From positions 1-64,000 of the forward strand of contig NZ_RCNR01000020.1 of the NCBI RefSeq assembly GCF_009725985.1: 64,000 bases of DNA, in the 5' to 3' direction. The first letter of the stretch is position 1, and every line of letters begins with the position of its first letter. This DNA is from Zobellia amurskyensis. Its GTDB lineage: Bacteria > Bacteroidota > Bacteroidia > Flavobacteriales > Flavobacteriaceae. Below the pieces are notes generated by a model that was not told the DNA's origin, made no database searches, and saw only the letters and a program-made list of their open reading frames with translations. This document shows, one piece after another, positions 55,009 to 64,000 of this stretch. The translations under genes were made by a program, and so were the position numbers.

Positions 55009-56631
55009 ATGAAGTTTTTTGATGCCGGATTTTTGCAACCGACCAATACCAAAAATCTATATCGGCTATCGTTTTTAATTGGTGTTCTGTATACGATATC
55101 CTTATTTTATAATTTACACCTTGCCCCATTATATTCAGAAGAACCGCGGCGCGCCTTGGTTGCTTTGGAGATGTTATTAAACAACAATTTTGTAGTTACC
55201 ACCATTCTAAACCAAACATTCTATGACCACCCTCCATTATGGAATATAGTCCTAGCAGGGAGCATAAAAGTATTTGGGTATAATACCTTTGCGCTTAGAT
55301 TTCCTTCCGCGCTTTCATTTTTGCTAACGGGTATTCTCACTTTTTATATGGGAAGAAAATATATTAATGTCAAGTTTGGCATTTTAAGTGCTTTCTATTA
55401 TTTGATTTGCGCAGACCTATATTTCTATTTTTCCGTTACCGCTGAAATTGACATTTTTTATTCTCTACTGGTTGCTCTAAGTATATTTAGTGTTTTTCAT
55501 TTTTATGAACAGAAACGCTTCTACCGTCTTTTTGGTTTTGCCTATTTCTTTATTACTCTTGCCTTTTTAACCAAGGGGTTTGCCTCTTTCGCCTTTATAA
55601 TAATAACATTAGGTATCTATCTACTTTACAAGAGAGACTTAAAGTTACTTTTTTCTTGGCCACATATTTTTAGTGTTTTACTATCTACAGCAGCCGTATA
55701 TCTCTATTTCTACACCTATGGAAGTTACGAGGATTTGACCAAATATATTTCAGAAATGTGGGGATTAACACACCAACGAACCCTACTTAGCGACCGGTTT
55801 GGTGGAATTGTAAAGCATCTACTCTTCTTTCCTTTGAATTTTTTAGCCGTTATTTTTCCAGCAACCTTATTTCTTTTATTTATTTGGAAAAAAGAACAAA
55901 TACAAAACATCAAGGCTCAACCCTATTTGGTTTTCTTAGCCATTACCTTTATCGCCAATTTTTTGGTTTATTGGATTTCTCCTGGAGCAAGAATGCGTTA
56001 TACCTATATGTTTTTTCCCATGGTGATAACAATTCTCACCTACCCTTTATACATTCAACTTGGAGATACCAACTGGAAGCACAAGACATATCACACCTTC
56101 CTTAAGGTCATGATGATAATAGCTTCTATTACATGCCTGGTCATTCCGTTTGTCAGCTATTTTTCTATTTTACCACACTTGAAGTTCACTATGCCACTTT
56201 TTGGGCTATTGCTTATAGGAGTCCTTCTTTTCCACCATAAAACTATAGGGTACACCAAACACCTTTTTGTAATCACTTTTATTGTAATGTGCAGATTAGT
56301 TTTTAATCATGTAGCCTTACCTATAAAAGCATTGACATCATCTAGTGCACCACATCAGGCCTACGCAAATGATATTCAAAAAATAATCGGTAACAAGGAG
56401 CCTCTTTATTTATTTACACAAGAAGATTTGCGAACTCACAACCAAGTGCCATTTAAGTTTTATGAAACAGCATCTTACCTTGAAATGTCTCGAAAAGCGA
56501 TTGTTTCTCGAACAGACCAATGTGAATTGCCGGGATATTATATTTTCAACCAACAGAATTTAGAAGGACGGAATCCATTATACCAATTTACCATAAGTAA
56601 GGTAGATTTGGCTCTAGTACGAATAGATTAA
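55009..56631 (+). CDS. GT-C family glycosyltransferase (ArnT-like)
   Basis: A 540-residue inner-membrane protein with about 11-12 helices. The first periplasmic loop carries LYSEEPRRALVALEML, the acidic substrate motif of ArnT/PMT-like (GT83/GT39) enzymes, and then YDHPPLWNIVL. A second large loop follows after residue 440. These enzymes move a sugar from a polyprenyl phosphate carrier onto lipid A or protein. It is inserted between bioA and bioD on the opposite strand and is probably unrelated to biotin. Acceptor not identifiable. Confidence 0.85.
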   Translation: MKFFDAGFLQPTNTKNLYRLSFLIGVLYTISLFYNLHLAPLYSEEPRRALVALEMLLNNNFVVTTILNQTFYDHPPLWNIVLAGSIKVFGYNTFALRFPSALSFLLTGILTFYMGRKYINVKFGILSAFYYLICADLYFYFSVTAEIDIFYSLLVALSIFSVFHFYEQKRFYRLFGFAYFFITLAFLTKGFASFAFIIITLGIYLLYKRDLKLLFSWPHIFSVLLSTAAVYLYFYTYGSYEDLTKYISEMWGLTHQRTLLSDRFGGIVKHLLFFPLNFLAVIFPATLFLLFIWKKEQIQNIKAQPYLVFLAITFIANFLVYWISPGARMRYTYMFFPMVITILTYPLYIQLGDTNWKHKTYHTFLKVMMIIASITCLVIPFVSYFSILPHLKFTMPLFGLLLIGVLLFHHKTIGYTKHLFVITFIVMCRLVFNHVALPIKALTSSSAPHQAYANDIQKIIGNKEPLYLFTQEDLRTHNQVPFKFYETASYLEMSRKAIVSRTDQCELPGYYIFNQQNLEGRNPLYQFTISKVDLALVRID

Positions 56632-56637
56632 TAGGGG

Positions 56638-57255
56638 TTAAAGCGTCTTTAAGATTGGCGCGAATTTATCTGCATACTTTTTGATAACTGCTTTATCAAA
56701 AACAGCTTCTTCATCAATACGCCCAATTAACGAAACTCCGGTTTTATGTAGAATAATATTTTCGGTTTCCGGATTAGCTTTACCACTAAAGAGTACTGAA
56801 ACATCGTACCCCTTTTGTTGCAACCAACCTACCGTTAAAAGTGTGTGGTTGATACTCCCCAAATAATGTCTTGAAACCACCACAACATGGTAGGTTGGCA
56901 TAATAATATCTAAAACGGTATCATTTTCATTCAGGGGCACCAAAATACCACCAGCACCTTCAATCACTAAAGAATTATCAGTTTGCGGTTCAACTATTTC
57001 TAGTCGGTCTATTTTAACCCCATCTCTTTCTGCAGCAGCATGCGGACTCATTGGAGTTTTCAACTCGTAACGACTTGTATGAATAACCGTTTTATCATTT
57101 GAAATTAGCGACCTTACTTTGTCACTATCCGTGTTATCCAAATCACCGGCTTGTACGGGCTTCCAATAATCAGCCTCAAGTGCTTCCGCTATGATGGCCG
57201 AAGCTATAGTTTTTCCTACTTCGGTAGATATTCCTGTCACAAAAATTTGCTGCAT
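56638..57255 (-). CDS. bioD: Dethiobiotin synthetase BioD
   Basis: A 205-residue ATP-dependent carboxylase closing the ureido ring of dethiobiotin. The P-loop is GISTEVGKTIAS at residues 7-18. EGAGGILVPL near 98-107 is the conserved Mg/ATP region. YWKPVQAGD matches the substrate-binding segment. Its start is 1 nt after the end of the DUF2007 gene, and the stop lies 6 nt from the convergent glycosyltransferase. Confidence 0.95.
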   Translation of the reverse strand: MQQIFVTGISTEVGKTIASAIIAEALEADYWKPVQAGDLDNTDSDKVRSLISNDKTVIHTSRYELKTPMSPHAAAERDGVKIDRLEIVEPQTDNSLVIEGAGGILVPLNENDTVLDIIMPTYHVVVVSRHYLGSINHTLLTVGWLQQKGYDVSVLFSGKANPETENIILHKTGVSLIGRIDEEAVFDKAVIKKYADKFAPILKTL

Positions 57256-57256
57256 A

Positions 57257-57640
57257 CTATTGAGGTTTTGTTATCATGTTACAATGTAGGCATTTGTATT
57301 TTTTTTCCTCAAAAAAAGGAAAAAGTTTATATAAAATTCCTTTTCTGTTATAATACACCTCTGATTTTTGCATTTTACAGTTAGGACACACAACTAAATT
57401 ACCATTGCCATCTATGGCGTAAGCTCTAATTTCGTTATATATCTCAATAGCCTTTTCCTTATCCTCTGTATATACCTGCACTTTTACCCCACCTATTGCA
57501 TTACTAATCATAGGATCCGAATTTAAGGTATGCTCATCTTTAAGAAAAACAGGGATACCCTCAGACTCTAATTTTCCTTTCAGTATTTGAACATCAGATG
57601 GGTATTCAAAAGATGCTATCGTATAGAATTTCTCTTTCAT
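57257..57640 (-). CDS. DUF2007 protein with zinc ribbon
   Basis: A 127-residue protein. The N-terminal half (FYTIASFEYPSDVQILKGKLESEGIPVFLKDEHTL) is the DUF2007 ferredoxin-like fold, sometimes called a putative signal-transducing domain. The C-terminus carries a two-knuckle zinc ribbon, VCPNC and KCLHC about 30 residues apart. It is wedged between bioF and bioD with 1-nt gaps, so it is translated in the biotin operon. The function is unknown. Confidence 0.84.
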   Translation of the reverse strand: MKEKFYTIASFEYPSDVQILKGKLESEGIPVFLKDEHTLNSDPMISNAIGGVKVQVYTEDKEKAIEIYNEIRAYAIDGNGNLVVCPNCKMQKSEVYYNRKGILYKLFPFFEEKKYKCLHCNMITKPQ

Positions 57641-57641
57641 T

Positions 57642-58793
57642 TTATATTAGGCTTACCAATTCCTCCAACAAATCATCAACTTCATTTTCAGAATTAAAAC
57701 TATGCAAACAAATTCTTAATCGCTCTTGACCTTCTGGAACGGTAGGCGAAAGAATTGGCCGAACATCATACCCTTTTTCCTGAATGGATTTAGCTGTATC
57801 TCGCACTTTATCATTACCTGAAACCAAACAGCAATGAATGGCAGAATTACTTGAAATGAATTGTTCTTGCAAACCTAAACGAACCAATTTACCATTGAAA
57901 TATGATATAATATGTTTTAACTGCTCTAACTCACGCCCCTGAGATTTCAAATAATTATAAGCTGATAAAACTGAAGCAACGGCATGCGGAGAAAGTCCCG
58001 TGGTATAAATAAAACTCCGTGCAAAATTTACCAAATACGATTTTAGCATAGTACTGCCCAAAACAGCAGCTCCGTGACAGCCAACACCTTTGCCAAAAGT
58101 TACAATTCGGGCAAAAACATTGTCATGTATATTCAATTCTTGGAGCAAGCCTTCACCATGCTTTCCCAAAACCCCTACGGCGTGAGCTTCATCAACTACA
58201 AACCTGCAGTTATATGCTTCGCATATCTTGGCAAACCCAACTAGATCGGGCATATCTCCATCCATAGAAAAAACAGATTCCGTTACCACATAGATTTCTA
58301 AATCCGTTAGATTACTTTTGCACTCAGCTTTACATCTTGCTTCTAAATCAGCAAGGTCGTTATGCTTAAACTTATAGCTTTTGGCATTGCCCATTCGTAT
58401 ACCATCACGAATACTGGCATGAATGTATTCGTCATAAAGAACAATATCTCCTCTTTGCGGAACGCAACTAAAAAACCCAATATTGGCATCATAGCCCGAA
58501 TTGAAAACCAGAGCAGCTTCCGATTGGTGAAATTCACACAGCGTAGTTTCTAATATTTGATAAAGTGGATGATTCCCTGAAAGTAATCGCGAGCCTGTTG
58601 CTCCGTTTTGCAAAGTATTATGCTCTTCCAAAAGATGTAGCGCTTGCTCTGAAATAGTTAAGTCCCGGGAAAATCCCAAATAATCATTGGATGAAAAATC
58701 TGTCAGTTTATTAGATACGGACAAACTTCGCAATGCATTCGCATCACTTCTCTCATTTAGCTTTTTCGCCAGTTTGTTAGGAAAATTAACCAT
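57642..58793 (-). CDS. bioF: 8-amino-7-oxononanoate synthase BioF
   Basis: A 383-residue PLP enzyme that condenses pimeloyl-thioester with alanine. Motifs include DFSSNDYLGF, GATGSRLLSG, VVDEAHAVGVLG with PLP-contacting Asp201, and the PLP lysine Lys235 in VTFGKGVGCHGA. I chose the ATG at 58793; the in-frame ATG at 58853 would precede the -7 box. That box (58799-58806) ends 5 nt before 58793, so the transcript is nearly leaderless. It heads the bioF-DUF2007-bioD operon. Confidence 0.94.
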   Translation of the reverse strand: MVNFPNKLAKKLNERSDANALRSLSVSNKLTDFSSNDYLGFSRDLTISEQALHLLEEHNTLQNGATGSRLLSGNHPLYQILETTLCEFHQSEAALVFNSGYDANIGFFSCVPQRGDIVLYDEYIHASIRDGIRMGNAKSYKFKHNDLADLEARCKAECKSNLTDLEIYVVTESVFSMDGDMPDLVGFAKICEAYNCRFVVDEAHAVGVLGKHGEGLLQELNIHDNVFARIVTFGKGVGCHGAAVLGSTMLKSYLVNFARSFIYTTGLSPHAVASVLSAYNYLKSQGRELEQLKHIISYFNGKLVRLGLQEQFISSNSAIHCCLVSGNDKVRDTAKSIQEKGYDVRPILSPTVPEGQERLRICLHSFNSENEVDDLLEELVSLI

Positions 58794-58798
58794 AACCC

Positions 58799-58806
58799 CA
58801 AATGTA
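58799..58806 (-). promoter_or_regulatory. -7 promoter box of bioF
   Basis: TACATTTG on the minus strand, 5 nt before the bioF ATG. No -33 TTG is found at 19-21 nt, so the upstream half is weak. Confidence 0.6.
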
Positions 58807-58937
58807 GCATCTTTGGATGAATAGTAAAACATTACCAAGATTCGGAAAACCAATCATTACTATTGCTACCCAAATTTCTATGTTCTTTTCATGAAAATTA
58901 TACCTTTAGTATATTAAATACCAATAAATCACATTTA

Positions 58938-60746
58938 ATGAAATTCTATTTTTTCTTATTACTTTCTGTATCTACCACGATTCTTTCTGCCCAAACCAAT
59001 AGCTATGAGATAGCTTTTGAAAATGCCGTTCACCATGAAGCGGTTATCAAAGGAAGCTTTCCTAAGTTAAAAACAGATACGGTCTCTTTTAGAATGAGCC
59101 GTACTTCACCCGGGCGTTATGCGCTACATGAATTTGCCAAGAACATATATAATTTTAAGGCTACGGACAGCAAAGGAAAAACTTTGGAAGTTTTACGCCC
59201 AGACCCGTACCAATGGCAAGTAATTGGTCATGATGGTTCTATTACCATAAACTATACACTCTTCGCCAACCGAGGTGACGGAACTTATTCTCAGGTAGAC
59301 GAAACCCATGCGCACTTGAACATACCTGCAACGTTTATGTATGCTCCCGAACTAAGTGAGAGAAAAATTAAAGTAGATTTTAAAGTTCGAAATGATTTAG
59401 GTTGGAAAGTCGCCACCCAACTTCCTTTGGTTTCCGGCACGACCTATTCTGCCACCAACCTCTATTATTTTATGGATAGTCCTACGGAAATCAGTAACCA
59501 TTCCATCCGCGAGTTCGAAGTAGAGGATAATGGAAAGGAACAAAAAATACGTTTTGTATTGCATCATAACGGCACCGATGAAGAACTGGATGCTTATTTT
59601 GAGAACGTGAAAAAAACTGTTCTTGCCCAAAAGGATGTTTATGGCGAATTTTCCAATTTTGATTACGGCACCTACACCTTTTTGGCCTGTTACATTCCAA
59701 ATGCTTCCGGTGATGGTATGGAGCACCGCAACTCCACCATATTAACGAGTACACGTAGTTTGGCAGAAGGAGGCATGGAAGGTAATATAGGTACGGTTTC
59801 CCATGAGTTTTTTCATGCATGGAACGTAGAACGCATCCGCCCTAAATCATTGGAGCCGTTTAATTTTGAAGAAGCCAACATGAGCGGGGCATTGTGGTTT
59901 GCAGAAGGTTTTACAAGTTACTATACGAACCTTATTCTTTGTAGGGCAGGGGTTATATCACCAGAAAAATATGTGGAAGGTATTTCAGGTACTTTCAATT
60001 ATGTCTGGAACTCGCCTGCTCGTCAATTTTTCAATCCTATTGAAATGAGCTACCAAGCTCCTTTTGTTGATGCAGCTACCACGGTAGACCCTGTAAATAG
60101 AGAAAATACGTTTATTTCCTATTACTCATACGGAAGTATATTAGGTCTTGCACTTGACCTATCCTTACGTAAAGAAAAACTTAACCTGGATGATTATATG
60201 AAACTGGTCTGGAAAAAACATGGAAAGACCGAAAAACCGTATACAGTTGAAAACCTACAACAATCCTTGGCTGAATATGCAGGAAATGATTTTGCCCAAG
60301 GTTTCTTTGGCAATTACATTTATAAAAGTGAAATGCCGGACTACAGCTCGCTGTTAAATTCCGTTGGTGTTACGTTGAAACAAAATTCAGAAGAACCTTA
60401 TTTTGGAGCTGCTGTATCTTTGAATGGAGATGGTCATGGTGAAATTAAATCCAACCCTAAAATGGATGCGCCTGCTTATATAGCAGGATTGGACAAAGGT
60501 GATATCATTACTGATATTAACGGCAGCGGTTTTCCAGATGGACAACAATTTAGTACGTACATAGAAAAACTAAAAGTTGGTGACACTTTAAAAATCACTT
60601 TCAATCGTTTTGGGGCTGTAAAGAAAACAACGGTGATTTTAAAACCAAACCCTGATTATAGTTTGACATTAATGGAAAAAGAAGATGCTAAACCATCAAA
60701 AAAACAATTACGCCAAAGAACTGATTGGCTAAAAACTACGCCTTAG
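58938..60746 (+). CDS. M61 family glycyl aminopeptidase-like peptidase with PDZ domain
   Basis: A 602-residue exported protein with a signal peptide (MKFYFFLLLSVSTTILSAQ). The zinc motif HEFFH is at residues 289-293 in VSHEFFHAWNVERIRP, and the downstream Glu ligand is in LWFAEGFTSYY. A PDZ domain near residues 490-575 (GLDKGDIITDINGS) follows, as in bacterial M61 peptidases. It should act in the periplasm or at the surface on peptides. Start at 58938 chosen for the signal peptide. The C-terminal tail is basic. Confidence 0.92.
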   Translation: MKFYFFLLLSVSTTILSAQTNSYEIAFENAVHHEAVIKGSFPKLKTDTVSFRMSRTSPGRYALHEFAKNIYNFKATDSKGKTLEVLRPDPYQWQVIGHDGSITINYTLFANRGDGTYSQVDETHAHLNIPATFMYAPELSERKIKVDFKVRNDLGWKVATQLPLVSGTTYSATNLYYFMDSPTEISNHSIREFEVEDNGKEQKIRFVLHHNGTDEELDAYFENVKKTVLAQKDVYGEFSNFDYGTYTFLACYIPNASGDGMEHRNSTILTSTRSLAEGGMEGNIGTVSHEFFHAWNVERIRPKSLEPFNFEEANMSGALWFAEGFTSYYTNLILCRAGVISPEKYVEGISGTFNYVWNSPARQFFNPIEMSYQAPFVDAATTVDPVNRENTFISYYSYGSILGLALDLSLRKEKLNLDDYMKLVWKKHGKTEKPYTVENLQQSLAEYAGNDFAQGFFGNYIYKSEMPDYSSLLNSVGVTLKQNSEEPYFGAAVSLNGDGHGEIKSNPKMDAPAYIAGLDKGDIITDINGSGFPDGQQFSTYIEKLKVGDTLKITFNRFGAVKKTTVILKPNPDYSLTLMEKEDAKPSKKQLRQRTDWLKTTP

Positions 60747-61273
60747 TGACAACATATACCACAGCATCTACGGATAAAGAATTAAAACAAATTCTTGACC
60801 TTCAACAAAGAAACCTATCTTCTACAATCTCTTTACAGGAAAAAGAGCAAGAAGGTTTTGTAACTGTAGAACATACTTTTGAAGTTTTAAAAGCAATGAA
60901 TGATGTATGCCCGCATATTATAGCTAAATCCGGTGATGCCGTTGTAGGTTACGCCCTGTGTATGCATCCAAAATTCGCCGATGAAATTGAAGTTCTCAAG
61001 CCCATGTTCAAGGAATTAGATTCCATGCCCTCTCAAATAACCAGTTATATTGCTATGGGCCAAATTTGTATCGACAAAGCTTTTCGCAAACAAGGAATTT
61101 TTAGAAAACTGTACGAAACCATGCAGCTTAAAACACAAGAGAGCTTCAACTGTATTATTACCGAAATAGATGCAACGAACGCCCGTTCGCTTCAAGCGCA
61201 TTATGCTATTGGTTTTAGAAAATTAACAACTTTTGAATCTGACGGGCAAAAATGGGAGATTGTTATTTTTTAA
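60746..61273 (+). CDS. GNAT family N-acetyltransferase
   Basis: About 175 residues with a GNAT fold. The acetyl-CoA-binding region is YIAMGQICIDKAFRKQGIFRKLYETM (motif A, with RKQGIF), followed by IITEIDATNARSLQAHYAIGFRKL. The start is ambiguous: a GTG at 60746 shares a base with the M61 stop (TAGTG), and a TTG at 60725 would lie inside the M61 gene. I prefer the GTG. Overlap implies translational coupling with the peptidase. Substrate unknown. Confidence 0.84.
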   Translation: MTTYTTASTDKELKQILDLQQRNLSSTISLQEKEQEGFVTVEHTFEVLKAMNDVCPHIIAKSGDAVVGYALCMHPKFADEIEVLKPMFKELDSMPSQITSYIAMGQICIDKAFRKQGIFRKLYETMQLKTQESFNCIITEIDATNARSLQAHYAIGFRKLTTFESDGQKWEIVIF

Positions 61274-61488
61274 CGAATTTACCAGATTATTGTTAAAAAA
61301 ATTAGTTTAAATCCGGTTTTTTTTGCAATCCTAGATAAGTCAATATACATAGGGTTTGACGCTATTTCAGCCATAACAAAATACTTTCTTCTGCCAAAAT
61401 TTCGCTCAAAGAGCATTGCGGTTTATCGAAAAAATTGTAGTAGTTTTCCCTATTTAACTTACATTTAACGTTTTTAGAACACCATTCA

Positions 61489-63950
61489 TTGTACCGACTA
61501 CTAGTTCCCCTTTTTATGTGTTGTACGCTTGGCTTTTCGCAAAGTATCAACTTTGACCAATTGGGCAAAGAGAAATGGCTACGCTATAACGGCGGTGTTG
61601 CTGCAAATGCTGTATATTATGACGGTACTGCAAACCGGCAAGCACTTACCTACTATCTTACGGGTAGCTTGAATTTTAACATTGCCGGTGTTTACAACAT
61701 CCCCCTATCGTTCACTTATTCCAACCAAGAGTTCGATTTTCCAAATCCGTTTAATTTTAACAGACTTAGTCTTCACCCTTCTTACAAATGGGCAACTGCT
61801 CATTTAGGAGATGTAAGTATGACCTTTTCGCCTTACACGCTGGCAGGACATCAATTTAGCGGAGCGGGATTTGATTTGAATCCCGAAGGAAAATTTCAAA
61901 TAAGTGGAATGTACGGTCGCTTTTTAAAGGCTACCGAATACAACGAAGAACAGCCTCAAGCCCTCACCGCCTACAAGCGTATGGGTTACGGAGTAAAAAC
62001 TGCTTATGATTTTGATTTCATGAAATTGGGGGTAATTCTTTTTAAAGCAAACGATGAAGAAAATTCGCTGGAAAACCCCTTTCCACTGGAGCTAGGAATT
62101 TCTCCAAAAGATAACGCGGTACTTTCTTTTGAATCAGAATTTCGGATATTTGAAAAAGCTAGTATTCACGTAGAATACGCTATTTCTGGAGTTACGGAAG
62201 ACACACGCCTAACCGAGGATGTTGCTTCCACCGGCCTTTTATCTTTCCTTATAAAAGAAAATATAAGTACTCAGTATTACAACGCCCTAAATGCTTCTTT
62301 TGATTACCCTGCAGGTAACGGAACATTAGGTGTAGGTTATGAGCGTATAGATCCAGATTACAAAACTTTGGGCGCCTACTATTTCAATAATGATTTAGAA
62401 AATATTACAGTAAACGCCAGCCAGTCCATTTTTGAAAATAAACTGAACTTGAGTGTAAATGCCGGTTTACAGCGCGATAATCTAGACAAGGCAAAATCAT
62501 CAAACCAACAACGTATTGTAAGTTCAGTCAATGCTAATTATACCGCTTCTGACCGTCTAGGTTTTAATGCGTCCTACTCCAACTTTCAATCCTACACCAA
62601 TATTCGTGATCAATTTGACTACATCAACCAAGTAGGTGCCTATGATAATGTAGACACGCTTAATTACCGTCAGATTTCACAAAATGCCAATTTGGGCGTT
62701 AATTTCTTACTAAAAAAAACAGAGACCAAACAACACAGTACCAACCTTAACTTGGTCTATCAAAACAGCACCAACCAGCAAGAAGGAGAAACCATAGAAG
62801 GAGGTGAAAATTCATTCTATAATGGAATGGCGGGATACACATTGGGTTATCCTAAACAGGCACTAAATATTTCACTTGCAGGTAATGTTTCATACAACAC
62901 TGTGGCAGAAGACAACAACATGACCTTAGGGCCAACCCTCTCTATTGGTAAGCAGTTTTTTGACAAACAATTACGCACCAGTTTCTCAAGTTCTTAAACA
63001 CCGCTTTCACCAATGGGGAACAACAAAACAATGTGTATAATTTCAGGTTAGGTAGCAACTACGCGCTGTATAAAAAGCATAACCTCAACCTAAATTTCTT
63101 GATGCTATTTAGAAATTCAAATTTGAACACTAGTCGGGACCTTACCATTACTTTCGGTTACAGTTATGCTTTCGATAATTTCAAGATAGATTTTGATCGT
63201 GGAAGACGCAGCGTCAACGACCGTGAATCTAGAACCAGAGAAAATGCGCTTAGTTTCCGATACCGCAATGTATCCTATAATGGTACTATTCCCGAACTAA
63301 ACGAACAGCTGACCAATGTGTCCGGAAGCTCGCAGTTTGCAGATATCCCTCAATTCAAAAAAGACGAATTAAAAATACTTTTAGCCATAGTTAAAGAGCA
63401 GAAACGCGAAGAAAAGTATAAAGAAAGTGCGCTTGTCTTTCTAAAGGAGCTTTATGCTTACGGTGATTTTCAAGCTATTTATGATGATGCTCTTTACAAC
63501 ATAATAATATCTATTAAAGACGATATGACCAAAATTGATATGGCTCTGGAAAAGTTATTTGTGGTCAAAAAACTGGAAGCCGATAAACACCCGTTAAACG
63601 GAAAAGCGGTTAATGATTACTCGGTTAGAGATAAAGCCTTGGCTCCAAAATATAAGGCCCTACTAAAAGAACGAGGAACTCGTTTGGAAAAACTGGTAGG
63701 CCACCGATGGATGGAAACCCAATTTGCTGAATACACCACAAAAGAAGACATCGTTAACCCTAGTGGGTTCCTAAAAGAATTTAAAGAAGCCAACGCCCTT
63801 AAAGGCTTTGAAATTTTCGAAAAATCGGAAGGTAATGTACAGAAATTGGAATACTTCCTTGAAAATGAAATTATAGATTTCTACTACAAAAAATCGTTGA
63901 ACTTGGTGAATCCAGACTTATTTGAGCTTAAGTACATCAATAAGAATTAA
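61489..63950 (+). pseudogene. Frameshifted outer-membrane beta-barrel protein gene
   Basis: Two consecutive frames that belong to one protein. The first runs from a TTG at 61489 (signal peptide MYRLLVPLFMCCTLGFSQ) through a beta-barrel-like region to a stop at 62995-62997. The second frame, shifted by one base, is open across the junction (LNTAFTNGEQQNNVYNFRLG) and continues to 63950. It contains more barrel strands and then a helical domain of about 210 residues rich in Lys and Glu. Rejoining needs a single missing base near 62985-62994. Total about 820 residues. I do not recognise the family. A sequencing error would also explain it. Confidence 0.75.
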
Positions 63951-64000
63951 GTGGTTAGTGGTTAGTGGTTAGTGGTTAGTGGTTAGTGGTTAGTGGTTAG
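63951..64000 (+). repeat. Tandem heptamer GTGGTTA, running off the window
   Basis: Seven complete copies plus one base of GTGGTTA, with no mismatch, begin directly after the TAA of the preceding gene and continue to the window end. The full array length cannot be seen. Confidence 0.95.

Noticed and set aside
62985-63000. Programmed -1 frameshift in the outer-membrane protein gene
   Set aside because: TTAAAC is present but not in the phase needed for an X-XXY-YYZ slip before the stop, and no downstream stem was seen. A base loss or sequencing error is simpler.
63951-64000. CRISPR array
   Set aside because: The 7-bp units are contiguous with no spacers, so it is a simple tandem repeat.

Overview
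The window is about 64 kb of chromosome from a gliding member of the Bacteroidota, almost certainly a Flavobacteriaceae and plausibly marine. The evidence is AT-rich DNA, promoters of the Bacteroidota type (TTG-N19-21-TAnnTTTG), little Shine-Dalgarno signal, the gliding genes gldD and gldE, a SusC/SusD pair, and a type IX secretion (T9SS) sorting domain. I see no rRNA, tRNA, CRISPR array, insertion sequence or prophage. Most of the region is core genome, with one sugar-utilisation island and several small or unusual elements.

Layout. 1-7 kb: a TerB-like protein, then the ligase-associated DNA repair cassette (MBL-fold exonuclease, ATP-dependent DNA ligase, Lhr-type helicase), a lipocalin-like lipoprotein on the opposite strand, and the cassette's fourth member pdeM. 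7-18.5 kb: a TspO-like membrane protein, a flavin disulfide reductase, mfd with a structured leader, two secreted alpha/beta hydrolases, a thioredoxin-fold protein, an ACT-like protein and yraN. 19-22.3 kb: a DUF1800/DUF1501 pair whose second protein carries both a twin-arginine signal and a T9SS tail. 22.4-30 kb: a small charged protein, metG, tex, an HPP protein, a tiny Lys/Cys-rich protein beside a histone-deacetylase-family gene, and a PAP2 phosphatase.

30-41 kb is a polysaccharide-utilisation locus. One leftward operon encodes a cytoplasmic GH36-type alpha-galactosidase, a sugar O-acetyltransferase and an SLC5 symporter. A second encodes SusC and SusD, and a GntR/LacI-like regulator follows. 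Both operon promoters carry the same tandem 8-bp element at the same distance after the -7 box, which suggests a shared operator and explains how the locus could act as one regulon. The hydrolase, acetyltransferase and permease set recalls lacZYA.

41-48 kb: gldD-gldE-ssb-mutY leftward, then HU, a 29-residue AURKAIP1/COX24-type basic protein, an RNase E/G gene and recX rightward. 48-59 kb: a JmjC/cupin-like protein and the biotin genes bioB, bioA, bioD and bioF, interspersed with a flotillin/NfeD-like pair, a FabF-like ketosynthase next to bioA, a GT-C glycosyltransferase and a DUF2007 protein wedged between bioF and bioD. 59-64 kb: an M61 peptidase, a GNAT acetyltransferase and a frameshifted outer-membrane protein gene, followed directly by a 7-bp tandem repeat that runs off the window end.

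All assignments come from reading the sequence and recalling families. No database search was run.
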